Below, piece after piece: positions 1 through 6,368 of a stretch of 6,577 bases of DNA. Both the position numbers and the translations under genes were made by a program. The stretch's first letter is position 1; every line of letters starts with the position of its first letter. The DNA is taken from contig JAATVJ010000115.1 of assembly GCA_014523515.1 (NCBI GenBank), positions 1-6,577 on the forward strand, read 5' to 3'. Under the pieces are notes generated by a model that was given only the letters and a program-made list of their open reading frames with translations, ran no database searches and was not told the DNA's origin. This DNA is from Nitrososphaerales archaeon TH1177. GTDB lineage: Archaea > Thermoproteota > Nitrososphaeria > Nitrososphaerales > Nitrososphaeraceae.

Positions 1-104
1 CGTTGGCACTTTAGTACTTTGGAGATTAAATTCCTGACACATCAATGAAATTATTTGAATTTTACCATTCACTTCTTAGCAATTGAACACTGAAACCGTG
101 GCTA

Positions 105-126
105 TTCAACTCCCGACGGGCCCGCA
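105..126 (+). other. 3' tRNA fragment (tRNA-Lys-like), candidate attachment site
   Basis: The bases from 105 read as a tRNA 3' end: a T-loop TTCAACT (105-111), the 3' half of a T-stem CCCGA (112-116), an acceptor strand CGGGCCC (117-123), then G at the discriminator position (124) followed by CA. The acceptor strand would pair with a 5' GGGCCCG, which is how archaeal tRNA-Lys genes commonly begin. No matching TCGGG lies just upstream (the sequence there is GTGGCTA), so only the 3' end is present. Such fragments are typical att-site duplications made by archaeal tyrosine recombinases, and one is encoded 170 bases away. It is also far more GC-rich than its surroundings. The amino-acid identity and the att role are inferred. 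CGGGCCCG is self-complementary, so the strand rests on the T-loop match. Confidence 0.45.
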
Positions 127-157
127 ACGATATCGGTGCTAATATAGGAGTCGAACA

Positions 158-167
158 TATATAAAAG
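158..167 (+). promoter_or_regulatory. Archaeal TATA box for the recombinase gene
   Basis: TATATAAAAG fits the archaeal TATA element, preceded by a purine-containing stretch (GTCGAACA, 150-157) where a BRE would lie. With the usual spacing of about 25 bases, transcription would start near 185-192. That leaves a leader of about 100 bases to the ATG at 293, but only about 33 bases to an ATG at 222 in another frame. The short distance supports the idea that the original start codon was near 222. A weak Shine-Dalgarno-like GAGGT is at 197-201. Confidence 0.5.
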
Positions 168-212
168 TGAAAGATATGGTGAAACCAGCAAATTTAGAGG
201 TATTGTACTCTT

Positions 213-242
213 GAAATCATAATGTCAATAGTTATGATTTTC
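213..242. repeat. Inverted repeat upstream of the recombinase gene
   Basis: AAATCATAA (214-222) and TTATGATTT (232-240) form a perfect 9-bp stem with a 9-base loop. The arms extend to G213 and C242 if one T is bulged. It lies downstream of the predicted transcription start, so it would be in the recombinase mRNA leader or in the disrupted N-terminal coding part. It could be an autoregulatory operator, a recombinase arm-site or chance in AT-rich DNA. Nothing in the sequence decides between these. Confidence 0.3.
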
Positions 243-292
243 AGGATGATAATAATGTAAGGATTGACCCTTATAGCTTATTTTTACATGCT

Positions 293-1438
293 ATGAAGTC
301 TCCTGTTACAAAGAAAAAATATAGTAGACGTCTTGAAATGTTTTTTGACTTTATAAAAATTTCTGGAGAAAATCTTGAAGAGCAATGTTTAACTTTTGTC
401 AATAGTGGAAGAAATAATATTAATTGGGTATTTACAAATATTTTGAAATTTGTACTATTTTATAAAGAAAGAATAGACAAAAAAGAAATTTCTGGTGCAA
501 CTCTCATCAATTATCTTAAAGCAATCAAGCTATTTTGTGAAATGTCTGATATTTCAATAAATTGGAAAAAGATTACACGAGGATTATCAAGAGGAAAAAG
601 ATATGCAAATGATAGAATACCAACTATAGATGAAGTTAGAAAAATAGTTGAATATCCAGATAGAAGAATTAAACCGATAGTCTATACTATGTGTTCCTCT
701 GGCATTAGATTAGGAGCTTGGGACTATTTAAAATGGAAACATATTATTCCTATTTTGGGTTTAAATAATGAAGTTATTGCTGCTAAAATCATAGTGTATG
801 CCGGTGAAGAAGAAGAATATTTTTCCTTTATTTCTTTGGAAGCCTATTCATATCTAAAGGAATGGATGGATTATAGAAAAGATGCAGGAGAAAAGATAAC
901 TGAAGAAAGCTGGCTTATGAGAAATCTCTGGGATGTAACAACTCCTACAGGAAAAGGTCTTGCTACAGTTCCAGTCAAACTAAAATCATCTGGAATAAAA
1001 AGACTAATGGAGAGAGCATTATATGGCCAGGGAATTAGAACTAGGCTTAAAGACGGTAAAAAGAGACATGAATTCCAAGTAGACCATGGCTATCGAAAAT
1101 TTTTCAAAACCCGTTGTGAACTTGGTGGCATGAAGCCCATTAACATTGAAAAACTATTATCTCATTCAACTGGAATATCAGATTCCTATTATAGAGCTAC
1201 TGAACAGGAATTATTAGATGATTACCTCACAACAATGCATTCGCTTACAATTGATGAAAGAAATAAATTAAAAAAACGAATAGATAAACTAGAAGAAAAG
1301 AATGAAGATGAGAAATATATTATTAAAGCCAAGCTTCAAGAAAAAGATGAACAAATTAAAACACTAATAGAAAAACAAGAGAAATTTGAAATATTAATTC
1401 AATCACTTATAGATTCTGGAAAATTCAAGCCTAAATAG
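293..1438 (+). CDS. Tyrosine recombinase (site-specific integrase), Nitrososphaeria type
   Basis: Site-specific recombinase of the phage-integrase family, which cuts and rejoins DNA through a 3'-phosphotyrosine and probably integrates or excises a mobile element. Residues about 1-100 form the SAM-like core-binding domain; about 105-315 form the catalytic domain. Visible active-site residues are R139 in SSGIRLGAW, H265 and R268 in DHGYR, H291 in LLSHSTG, and the nucleophile Y300 (or adjacent Y299); K165 is a candidate beta-hairpin lysine. Residues 318-375 are a charged coiled coil. The frame stays open upstream to position 215 and encodes DPYSLFLHA directly before the first ATG. From memory of the family this belongs to the normal N-terminus, but the stretch has no ATG, GTG or TTG. 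The ATG at 293 is therefore the first usable start, not necessarily the original one. The protein may be slightly truncated or frameshifted (see findings). The gene is convergent with the gene ending at 1453. Confidence 0.9.
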   Translation: MKSPVTKKKYSRRLEMFFDFIKISGENLEEQCLTFVNSGRNNINWVFTNILKFVLFYKERIDKKEISGATLINYLKAIKLFCEMSDISINWKKITRGLSRGKRYANDRIPTIDEVRKIVEYPDRRIKPIVYTMCSSGIRLGAWDYLKWKHIIPILGLNNEVIAAKIIVYAGEEEEYFSFISLEAYSYLKEWMDYRKDAGEKITEESWLMRNLWDVTTPTGKGLATVPVKLKSSGIKRLMERALYGQGIRTRLKDGKKRHEFQVDHGYRKFFKTRCELGGMKPINIEKLLSHSTGISDSYYRATEQELLDDYLTTMHSLTIDERNKLKKRIDKLEEKNEDEKYIIKAKLQEKDEQIKTLIEKQEKFEILIQSLIDSGKFKPK

Positions 1439-1451
1439 TTTTAGGTAAAAA
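1430..1451. terminator. Hairpin between convergent genes, possible bidirectional terminator
   Basis: CCTAAA (1430-1435) and TTTAGG (1440-1445) form a perfect 6-bp stem with a 4-base loop that includes most of the recombinase stop codon. On the minus strand a run of five T (1447-1451 as A on plus) lies just after the neighbouring gene's stop. Two convergent genes separated by only 14 bases need termination here, and archaeal termination relies mainly on T-runs. The stem is short and could be fortuitous. Confidence 0.3.
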
Positions 1452-1452
1452 T

Positions 1453-2055
1453 CTATATTTTCTCTTCTGTTAAACTTAAGAGAAAATATAGTGCTATAGG
1501 CATATCATTACTATTTACAATTTTATTACAAAGAGATTCAGATATATTTTCAATTTCATTATTTTGCAATTTTGTATCTAGAATATTTTTGGTAAAGGAA
1601 TCATAATTATCAGAAAAATTATTTTCATGGTGCTCAGATGTAGAATATACAAAACTTTTAATTAACTGCTTAGATTTTTCGTCTGTATTATATAAAAGGT
1701 ATATGCCACCTTTAATAATTAATTTTAAAAAAAATTTAAATGTATTTGTTTCTTTAAGAGATCTATCAATTAATGTAACAGCTTCGGGATTAGATAAAAT
1801 TTTTTTAATTTTTTCTATAGGTGGTGCAACTTTAAAAAAAGAAATACGTCCATAAATATCATAATCTTTTCTTTCTTTTTTAGTTAGTTTACTTAAATCT
1901 TTTTTGCTCTTTATTTCCTGTATTAGTATATTATTAACTGTTAATTCAGAAAGAACTTTTGACAGAATGGATTCATTTATATCTTTATTTGAATAAATAT
2001 AATTAGCTAATTGAGTTTGAAATTCATAATTACTGTAATCAAAGCCTATATTCAA
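1453..2055 (-). CDS. Hypothetical protein, possible winged-helix; start uncertain
   Basis: I do not recognise this family. The 200-aa product is lysine-, asparagine- and isoleucine-rich, has no signal peptide and no clear membrane segment. Residues about 27-90 could be a winged helix: helical ILSKVLSELTVNNILIQEI, a charged stretch, then the wing-like DIYGRISFFKVA and a helix. The rest is predicted mostly helical, with a hydrophobic patch FFLKLIIKGGIYLLY (about 108-122). The only standard start in the open frame is a TTG at 2053-2055 with no good ribosome site. The frame stays open for 39 further codons upstream to a TAA at 2173-2175 and looks protein-like there (for example GRKTYYVDENLYHVNPGD), so the gene may be 5'-truncated, frameshifted or started at a non-standard codon. 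It lies 186 bases downstream of herA on the same strand and could be a third component of that module or separately transcribed. Confidence 0.5.
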   Translation of the reverse strand: MNIGFDYSNYEFQTQLANYIYSNKDINESILSKVLSELTVNNILIQEIKSKKDLSKLTKKERKDYDIYGRISFFKVAPPIEKIKKILSNPEAVTLIDRSLKETNTFKFFLKLIIKGGIYLLYNTDEKSKQLIKSFVYSTSEHHENNFSDNYDSFTKNILDTKLQNNEIENISESLCNKIVNSNDMPIALYFLLSLTEEKI

Positions 2056-2172
2056 ATCAATCAGTATATCCTTCTTAATCTTGGTTGGATTTAGAAGATC
2101 ACCAGGATTTACATGGTATAAATTTTCATCTACATAATAAGTTTTTCTTCCAATGCCAAATCTATTAACTTT
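2056..2172 (-). other. In-frame open extension of the hypothetical gene
   Basis: These 39 sense codons continue the frame of the downstream 200-aa protein without any ATG, GTG or TTG. A chance open run of this length is uncommon in such AT-rich DNA, and the translation is mixed rather than low-complexity (it includes RFGIGRKTYYVDE and HVNPGDLLNPTKIKKD). It suggests that the real protein is about 240 aa or longer and has lost its start. A non-standard ATT or CTG start cannot be excluded. Confidence 0.35.
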
Positions 2173-2232
2173 TTAATTAGTAAATTTAATTAAAATGTGA
2201 GGTTAATTAGTAATTAAAATAGTGATTAAAAT
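2173..2232. repeat. AT-rich direct repeat cluster downstream of herA
   Basis: The motif TTAATTAGTAA plus ATTAAAAT occurs at 2173-2196 (with a short insertion) and again at 2203-2220, followed by a third partial copy AGTGATTAAAAT at 2221-2232. On the minus strand these give TTTTAAT runs right after the herA stop, which would suit archaeal termination, and TTTAAATTA-like stretches that could serve as a TATA box for the next gene. The repeats may also simply be slippage products of AT-rich DNA. Confidence 0.4.
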
Positions 2233-2241
2233 AATCAGTGG

Positions 2242-4239
2242 TCAATCTAAATTGCCAAGAAAGGATTCTATTTTCTTTTCTGAATTATCTGCTCTAATAA
2301 AAATAGGAACATTTTCTATTCCTGTTGCAATATAGCTTGATAAGAGCCAATCACCTGGTGCAAATTCCAGTGTTTTTTCCAATATTCCATTATCTATTGT
2401 AAATGTATTACTAACTGTATTTCTATCATAAGGTCTTGGCAAGGTTCCTACAAAATAGGTATGAAGTTGCTGTAAAGCACTAGTATTAAGATATGCAATT
2501 CTCTGGGTTGCTATACATCCTCCTAATCCATATTTTCTTCCTTGTCTTAGTAAGGTCTCGATATGCTCACTACATTCTTTTTCTATTCCTTTTGCATTTG
2601 TCAGATCTCTGATAAACTCTTGAGCCTCATCAAAAACAAATAAAATGTATGGTTTAATTTTGAATTGATGTTTTCGTCTATGTAGGAACTCGCTACTCAA
2701 GTATATTGCAAGTTCTTTTATTATATATGGATCAGATATTGAAATACATGTTAATCTAGTTGTACCTTCAATGATATCAATTATTTGATCTGTAGTTATT
2801 CCAGTTTCTTTTTTGATTCTTCTTCCATTACCATCATCAGATTCATTTAATTTTAAACGGTCCAAAAGAAAACTTCGACTCATAGCCCAGCCATAAAGAT
2901 TAGCATTAATATTAATTTTGAAATTTCTCATAGCTTCTGAAGCAGCTGAGATCAGTGATTGAGCAAATTCTTGATTTATGAAATCGTTTTCTTTCAGTTT
3001 ATTCTTAACCATGCATTCAATTATCTTTGTTCTAATATCAGAAATTGCATCTAAATAATGAGGTTTTTCGCTACTTTCATTTCTTAGTGCATCTAATTCC
3101 ATTAATACATCTTTGCACATTGGACAAACAGATTCTGGTTTGACAAAATGAGTAACAATTCCTTTTTCAAATACTTTTGATAATCCTTTTTTGACTCTCT
3201 CATCATCTTCATATTCTCTTGGTTTGACTACAGAAATAAAGAACTCGTCCTCTTTTTTTACTGGAGACTCCAGAATTATCTTTGACTCGATGTTATTATC
3301 GGAAAATAAATCCATCAGTAAAAATGGATATTCACAAGAAATATCAAAAATTACAATTTTAGTATCTTTGGAAAATAAAAGTATTTTTCGAAGTAAATTA
3401 GCAAGTAAATTGCTTTTTCCACCACCAGTAAAAGAAAAAATACCAAAATGATATCTTACTAGATTATTAAAATTGATATATAATGGAATTTTTTTATTTG
3501 CTTCCTCAAACATCTTCATGACTCCTATTCTATGGCTATCTTCGCCACTTTTACTATCAATTGCAATATCAAAGTCCATTTTTGATAGAACTTTTTGATT
3601 ATACATTTTACTTACTGTATCAGAATTCAGTAAAAAGGCATTATCGCCTATTATAGGATAAGAAAAGCCCTTGATGTAGTCATGTTCTATTTTTCCATTA
3701 TCATTTTCATCATATTTTTTTCTATGTATTACAAGGTCATAGTTTATCGGAATGGCACTAATCTGAACCATCATGGTGGATTTATCCTCTGTATCCCAAT
3801 CAGCAACAGATTGTTCTATTACTTCAAACTGCATAGGATAATAAGTATGATCGGAGAGGGCACGTAGACCGTAATGGTCCGGCCAAATTCTTGATGCTAC
3901 AAGCAGAGTAAATCTTTCAATATAAGTTGCGTCTTCTTCGTCTTGTTGACTACTACTTTTATTTCCATCGGAATTTTTTTTGCTCTTAAAATTTCTTACA
4001 GCAAAAATCATTCCTTCTTCTAAAAGACTCATTATATCTTTATGATATGTTACCTTTATTCTGCAATCATATTTTGAATGGATGGGTGCATTCTCATTTC
4101 CAAAATTTGCATAATTTTGATTTGGAATTACTGCAGAAAGTCTTGCCTTAAATTTCCCATCGAAATCTGTAAAAAGTAATTTAGCAATATCCTTTTTTTC
4201 TTGTTCTTCTTCTTCCTTATAATCTTCGGTTTGACTCAT
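2242..4239 (-). CDS. herA: HerA-type hexameric DNA translocase/helicase ATPase
   Basis: A HerA/FtsK-superfamily ATPase, expected to form a hexamer that pumps or unwinds double-stranded DNA and drives the partner NurA nuclease. In order: an acidic N-terminal tail (1-18), a HAS-like beta-barrel with extra strands (about 20-210), then the RecA-like ATPase. Walker A is FTGGGKSN (270-277, catalytic K275); the usual first glycine of the loop is S269. DISCEY (299-304) matches the HerA IDxxGEY strand. Walker B is ILFVFDEAQ with D537 and E538. RQGRKYGLGGCIATQR (565-580) holds the candidate arginine finger and sensor region. A helical insertion between the Walker motifs (about 310-495) contains a lone CPMC (372-375). 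At 665 aa it is longer than typical archaeal HerA (around 500). The ATG overlaps the end of nurA by 23 bases and has a good ribosome site, implying translational coupling. The family is clear; the biological role here is inferred. Confidence 0.92.
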   Translation of the reverse strand: MSQTEDYKEEEEQEKKDIAKLLFTDFDGKFKARLSAVIPNQNYANFGNENAPIHSKYDCRIKVTYHKDIMSLLEEGMIFAVRNFKSKKNSDGNKSSSQQDEEDATYIERFTLLVASRIWPDHYGLRALSDHTYYPMQFEVIEQSVADWDTEDKSTMMVQISAIPINYDLVIHRKKYDENDNGKIEHDYIKGFSYPIIGDNAFLLNSDTVSKMYNQKVLSKMDFDIAIDSKSGEDSHRIGVMKMFEEANKKIPLYINFNNLVRYHFGIFSFTGGGKSNLLANLLRKILLFSKDTKIVIFDISCEYPFLLMDLFSDNNIESKIILESPVKKEDEFFISVVKPREYEDDERVKKGLSKVFEKGIVTHFVKPESVCPMCKDVLMELDALRNESSEKPHYLDAISDIRTKIIECMVKNKLKENDFINQEFAQSLISAASEAMRNFKININANLYGWAMSRSFLLDRLKLNESDDGNGRRIKKETGITTDQIIDIIEGTTRLTCISISDPYIIKELAIYLSSEFLHRRKHQFKIKPYILFVFDEAQEFIRDLTNAKGIEKECSEHIETLLRQGRKYGLGGCIATQRIAYLNTSALQQLHTYFVGTLPRPYDRNTVSNTFTIDNGILEKTLEFAPGDWLLSSYIATGIENVPIFIRADNSEKKIESFLGNLD

Positions 4240-6193
4240 ACATATGTCTCCTTTCCCTAAATGAATTCATATAAAACACAAAGTTTCTTAAGTCTTTGTT
4301 ACAAGAAATCAAAATATTTGCTGAATCTACTATATTTCTAAATTGTTCATTATGCCATTTTGCGATCTTGTCAACAATATAAAGGGCTTTATTATGACCA
4401 AAAGATTCAGCAATACTAGGACTACCCATAGATTTTAGAATTATCATTATAAGGTTTTGTAATTCATTTTTTGTTTTATTATTTTTGTAGAGGATAAATT
4501 GGATTTTCTCTTCTCCAACATACTCATGAATACAATTTAAAATATTATCATCATCTGCAGCATTAGTAGAACCAAGATCCAATGAAGGGTAAACAAGTCG
4601 ATCTATAGAGAGAACATTACTTCTTAAAATAGGGTTGGTCTTAGCCTGTTCTAATTGAACAAAAGAGCGTAAAAATAATTTGCTAGGTGTAATTTTATTT
4701 TTAATCGCTCCACTTACATATCCCTTTCGATCTTTTCTATCTGGGATTGCCATTATAAATGCAGCATCATATTCGATTAAAGACCAAGGGACCTTGATTT
4801 TCTCATAATTTAATAAACTCAAGGATTGAAGAATTGTTCTGTCGCTATAAGGAATTTTATCAATTTCATCTTGAATTTTCATATTTATATTTTTGTCATC
4901 AGTCCAAAGAGAATTGGATAATCCTATTGGTAAGAGATGATTTCTAAAATCATGTGCTGTAGTATCTTTAGCTATTCCAAGTAACAATATATTATTTTTC
5001 CAGCATTCTTCAATTAGCATATACAATGAGAATAAAGTGAGAAAGGCTAGATCGGTTGTTGTAATCCATTCTTTTTTTAATTCATCATCACCTGCAATCG
5101 ATTTACTAATAATAAATGGATCTTTATCTCCATCAAATATTTGATTTCCAATTGAAACAACCAACTTTTTCATTCGTGACCATGATTGATTATATTTGTT
5201 GTTTATTGAATATTTTCCATCTACTTTTTCTATTACGTCTTCTTCTATCCATCTATCAATATATTTCTGCATTCGATTTACTATTTTTTTATCTTTAATC
5301 TGTAACATTTCACATAAATCATCAGAACTAACTGTTTTATTTTGAGAAAGTAGTTTATAAAAAATTAAATATCTTAAGTAATCTCCTCGAGCCGGAGGAA
5401 GATCTAATAATTCATGAATTATATGATGTCTTCCTAATGTAAAATCATTTGCATCTAATGGAACATTATCAATTTCATAATTTAACAATGAACAATCATT
5501 AATCCAATCCTTTCTGTTGGATGTATCATATAGCAAACTTGAATACATATTAGTTAAACTTCTATCCATGAGTATCAAATCTGCTTTTTTAGTTGAAGCA
5601 AGTCTATAAGCCAAAAAGAATTCAGAAAAAGTCATCAATGATTTAGAGATATTAGTATTATCCAAAATTGATTCCTCAGTCAATATATTCATTGTACTTT
5701 GTTTTTTATCTGGATTTGAATCATAAAGCGTATGATCAATTTCAGGAATTTTGCTTATAAAAATTGGAACACAACTTGATACATCATCTCCTTTACCTAT
5801 GAATTTTTCATCATATTTGACCTTAATAGTTGTTTTATCAAAATTTATTGAACCAAAACATGAATAAGCTCCTGCATAAAAGATAACCATATCAAAAAAC
5901 TGCTTTGCATATTCTGTTCCATCAATTGCAACAAAATTTATAGAATGCTTACCAAAAATTTTCTTTGAGCATTCATGTGCCTGAGGATAATCAAATTCAT
6001 CGTTAATCAAATGTTTTATTATCAATTCATATAATGATGAACTCTGTTTAATCCGGTTTTGGAACTCTTCTATTTGCCAGTTAGTAGAATTTTGTAATAA
6101 CTTTCCAGTTTTGATAATTTTTTTGCTTAATATAGATGAATGATCTGAAAGTTCTTCCAAATATGTTGAAATAACATGTATGATATATAACAT
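4217..6193 (-). CDS. nurA: NurA-like nuclease with an inserted winged helix
   Basis: A divergent NurA nuclease, the usual partner of HerA; NurA is a manganese-dependent RNase H-like endo/exonuclease loaded onto the HerA ring. Residues 1-80 are helical. VAIDGT (D91) is the first metal-site motif; E191 in a helix and D210 in LILMDRSL are the next acidic positions; GIAKDT (K409) and GSPSIAESFGHNKA (590-603, H600) match the later NurA motifs. Between D210 and K409 sits an apparent winged helix, residues about 273-331 (helices at SSDDLCEMLQI and DKKIVNRMQKYIDRW, wing EKVDGKYSIN). The 658-aa length is well above the 300-450 aa usual for NurA. The ATG at 6193 has an in-frame TAA nine bases upstream and no Shine-Dalgarno site, so little alternative exists. 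It is first in an operon with herA. Assignment rests on the motifs plus the herA neighbour; overall similarity is likely to be low. Confidence 0.82.
   Translation of the reverse strand: MLYIIHVISTYLEELSDHSSILSKKIIKTGKLLQNSTNWQIEEFQNRIKQSSSLYELIIKHLINDEFDYPQAHECSKKIFGKHSINFVAIDGTEYAKQFFDMVIFYAGAYSCFGSINFDKTTIKVKYDEKFIGKGDDVSSCVPIFISKIPEIDHTLYDSNPDKKQSTMNILTEESILDNTNISKSLMTFSEFFLAYRLASTKKADLILMDRSLTNMYSSLLYDTSNRKDWINDCSLLNYEIDNVPLDANDFTLGRHHIIHELLDLPPARGDYLRYLIFYKLLSQNKTVSSDDLCEMLQIKDKKIVNRMQKYIDRWIEEDVIEKVDGKYSINNKYNQSWSRMKKLVVSIGNQIFDGDKDPFIISKSIAGDDELKKEWITTTDLAFLTLFSLYMLIEECWKNNILLLGIAKDTTAHDFRNHLLPIGLSNSLWTDDKNINMKIQDEIDKIPYSDRTILQSLSLLNYEKIKVPWSLIEYDAAFIMAIPDRKDRKGYVSGAIKNKITPSKLFLRSFVQLEQAKTNPILRSNVLSIDRLVYPSLDLGSTNAADDDNILNCIHEYVGEEKIQFILYKNNKTKNELQNLIMIILKSMGSPSIAESFGHNKALYIVDKIAKWHNEQFRNIVDSANILISCNKDLRNFVFYMNSFRERRHMYESNRRL
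4247..4251 (-). promoter_or_regulatory. Ribosome binding site of herA inside nurA
   Basis: On the minus strand GGAGA, within AAAGGAGA, lies about 7 bases before the herA ATG at 4239. It is complementary to the archaeal 16S 3' end and sits in the last codons of nurA. This supports the chosen herA start and coupled translation of the two proteins. Confidence 0.6.
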
Positions 6194-6252
6194 TTTTATT
6201 TATTCAACATGTACAATTTTACTAACTCTACCATCATTTTTAAGAGATTTCA

Positions 6253-6262
6253 TAATTATAAA
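6253..6262 (-). promoter_or_regulatory. Candidate TATA box for the nurA-herA operon
   Basis: On the minus strand TTTATAATTA fits an archaeal TATA element. Standard spacing would put the transcription start near 6231, giving a leader of about 37 bases before the nurA ATG at 6193. AT-rich surroundings make chance matches likely, so this is the best candidate, not a firm call. Confidence 0.3.
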
Positions 6263-6310
6263 TGAGGCACTGTTATTGAATATTTTATGAAAGATTTTAT
6301 ATTGCCAGGA

Positions 6311-6342
6311 TGATCTTTTATGCTAGAAATGCATAAAGATCA
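6311..6342. repeat. Inverted repeat between the nurA operon and the right-edge gene
   Basis: TGATCTTTTATGC (6311-6323) and GCATAAAGATCA (6331-6342) are inverted copies that differ only by one extra T in the left arm, separated by 7 bases (TAGAAAT). The 12-bp stem with one bulge lies between divergent genes, about 50 bases upstream of the candidate nurA TATA box. It could be an operator for a dimeric regulator or an end-repeat of a small mobile element. There is no T-run that would make it an obvious terminator. Confidence 0.5.
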
Positions 6343-6368
6343 GTTTTACATATACATATTTGCATAAA

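Noticed and set aside
1..48. Edge reading frames: plus frame ending TGA at 46-48 and minus frame starting ATG at 42
   Set aside because: Each gives only about 15 residues with no recognisable motif, and they overlap on opposite strands; too little to call either one.
105..126. Complete tRNA gene around the GC-rich patch
   Set aside because: No 5' T-stem strand, anticodon arm or D-arm could be found on the plus strand, and the minus-strand reading lacks a D-arm; only a 3' fragment fits.
3191..3451. Plus-strand open frame of 86 codons inside herA
   Set aside because: It lies wholly antisense to the conserved ATPase domain and is rich in serine and phenylalanine, as expected from a shadow of a lysine- and glutamate-rich gene.
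3682..3867. Plus-strand open frame of 61 codons opposite herA
   Set aside because: It is the antisense of the HerA N-terminal region, with a low-complexity FIIIFIIFF start caused by AT-rich codons opposite; no domain or ribosome site.
5116..5298. Plus-strand open frame of 60 codons opposite nurA
   Set aside because: It is the complement of the inserted winged helix of NurA; its hydrophobic leucine-rich look is an artefact of antisense reading.
6344..6356. TATA box for the right-edge FxLYD-like ORF
   Set aside because: The TTTACATATACAT stretch is too close to the ATG at 6369; the expected transcription start would fall inside the coding sequence.
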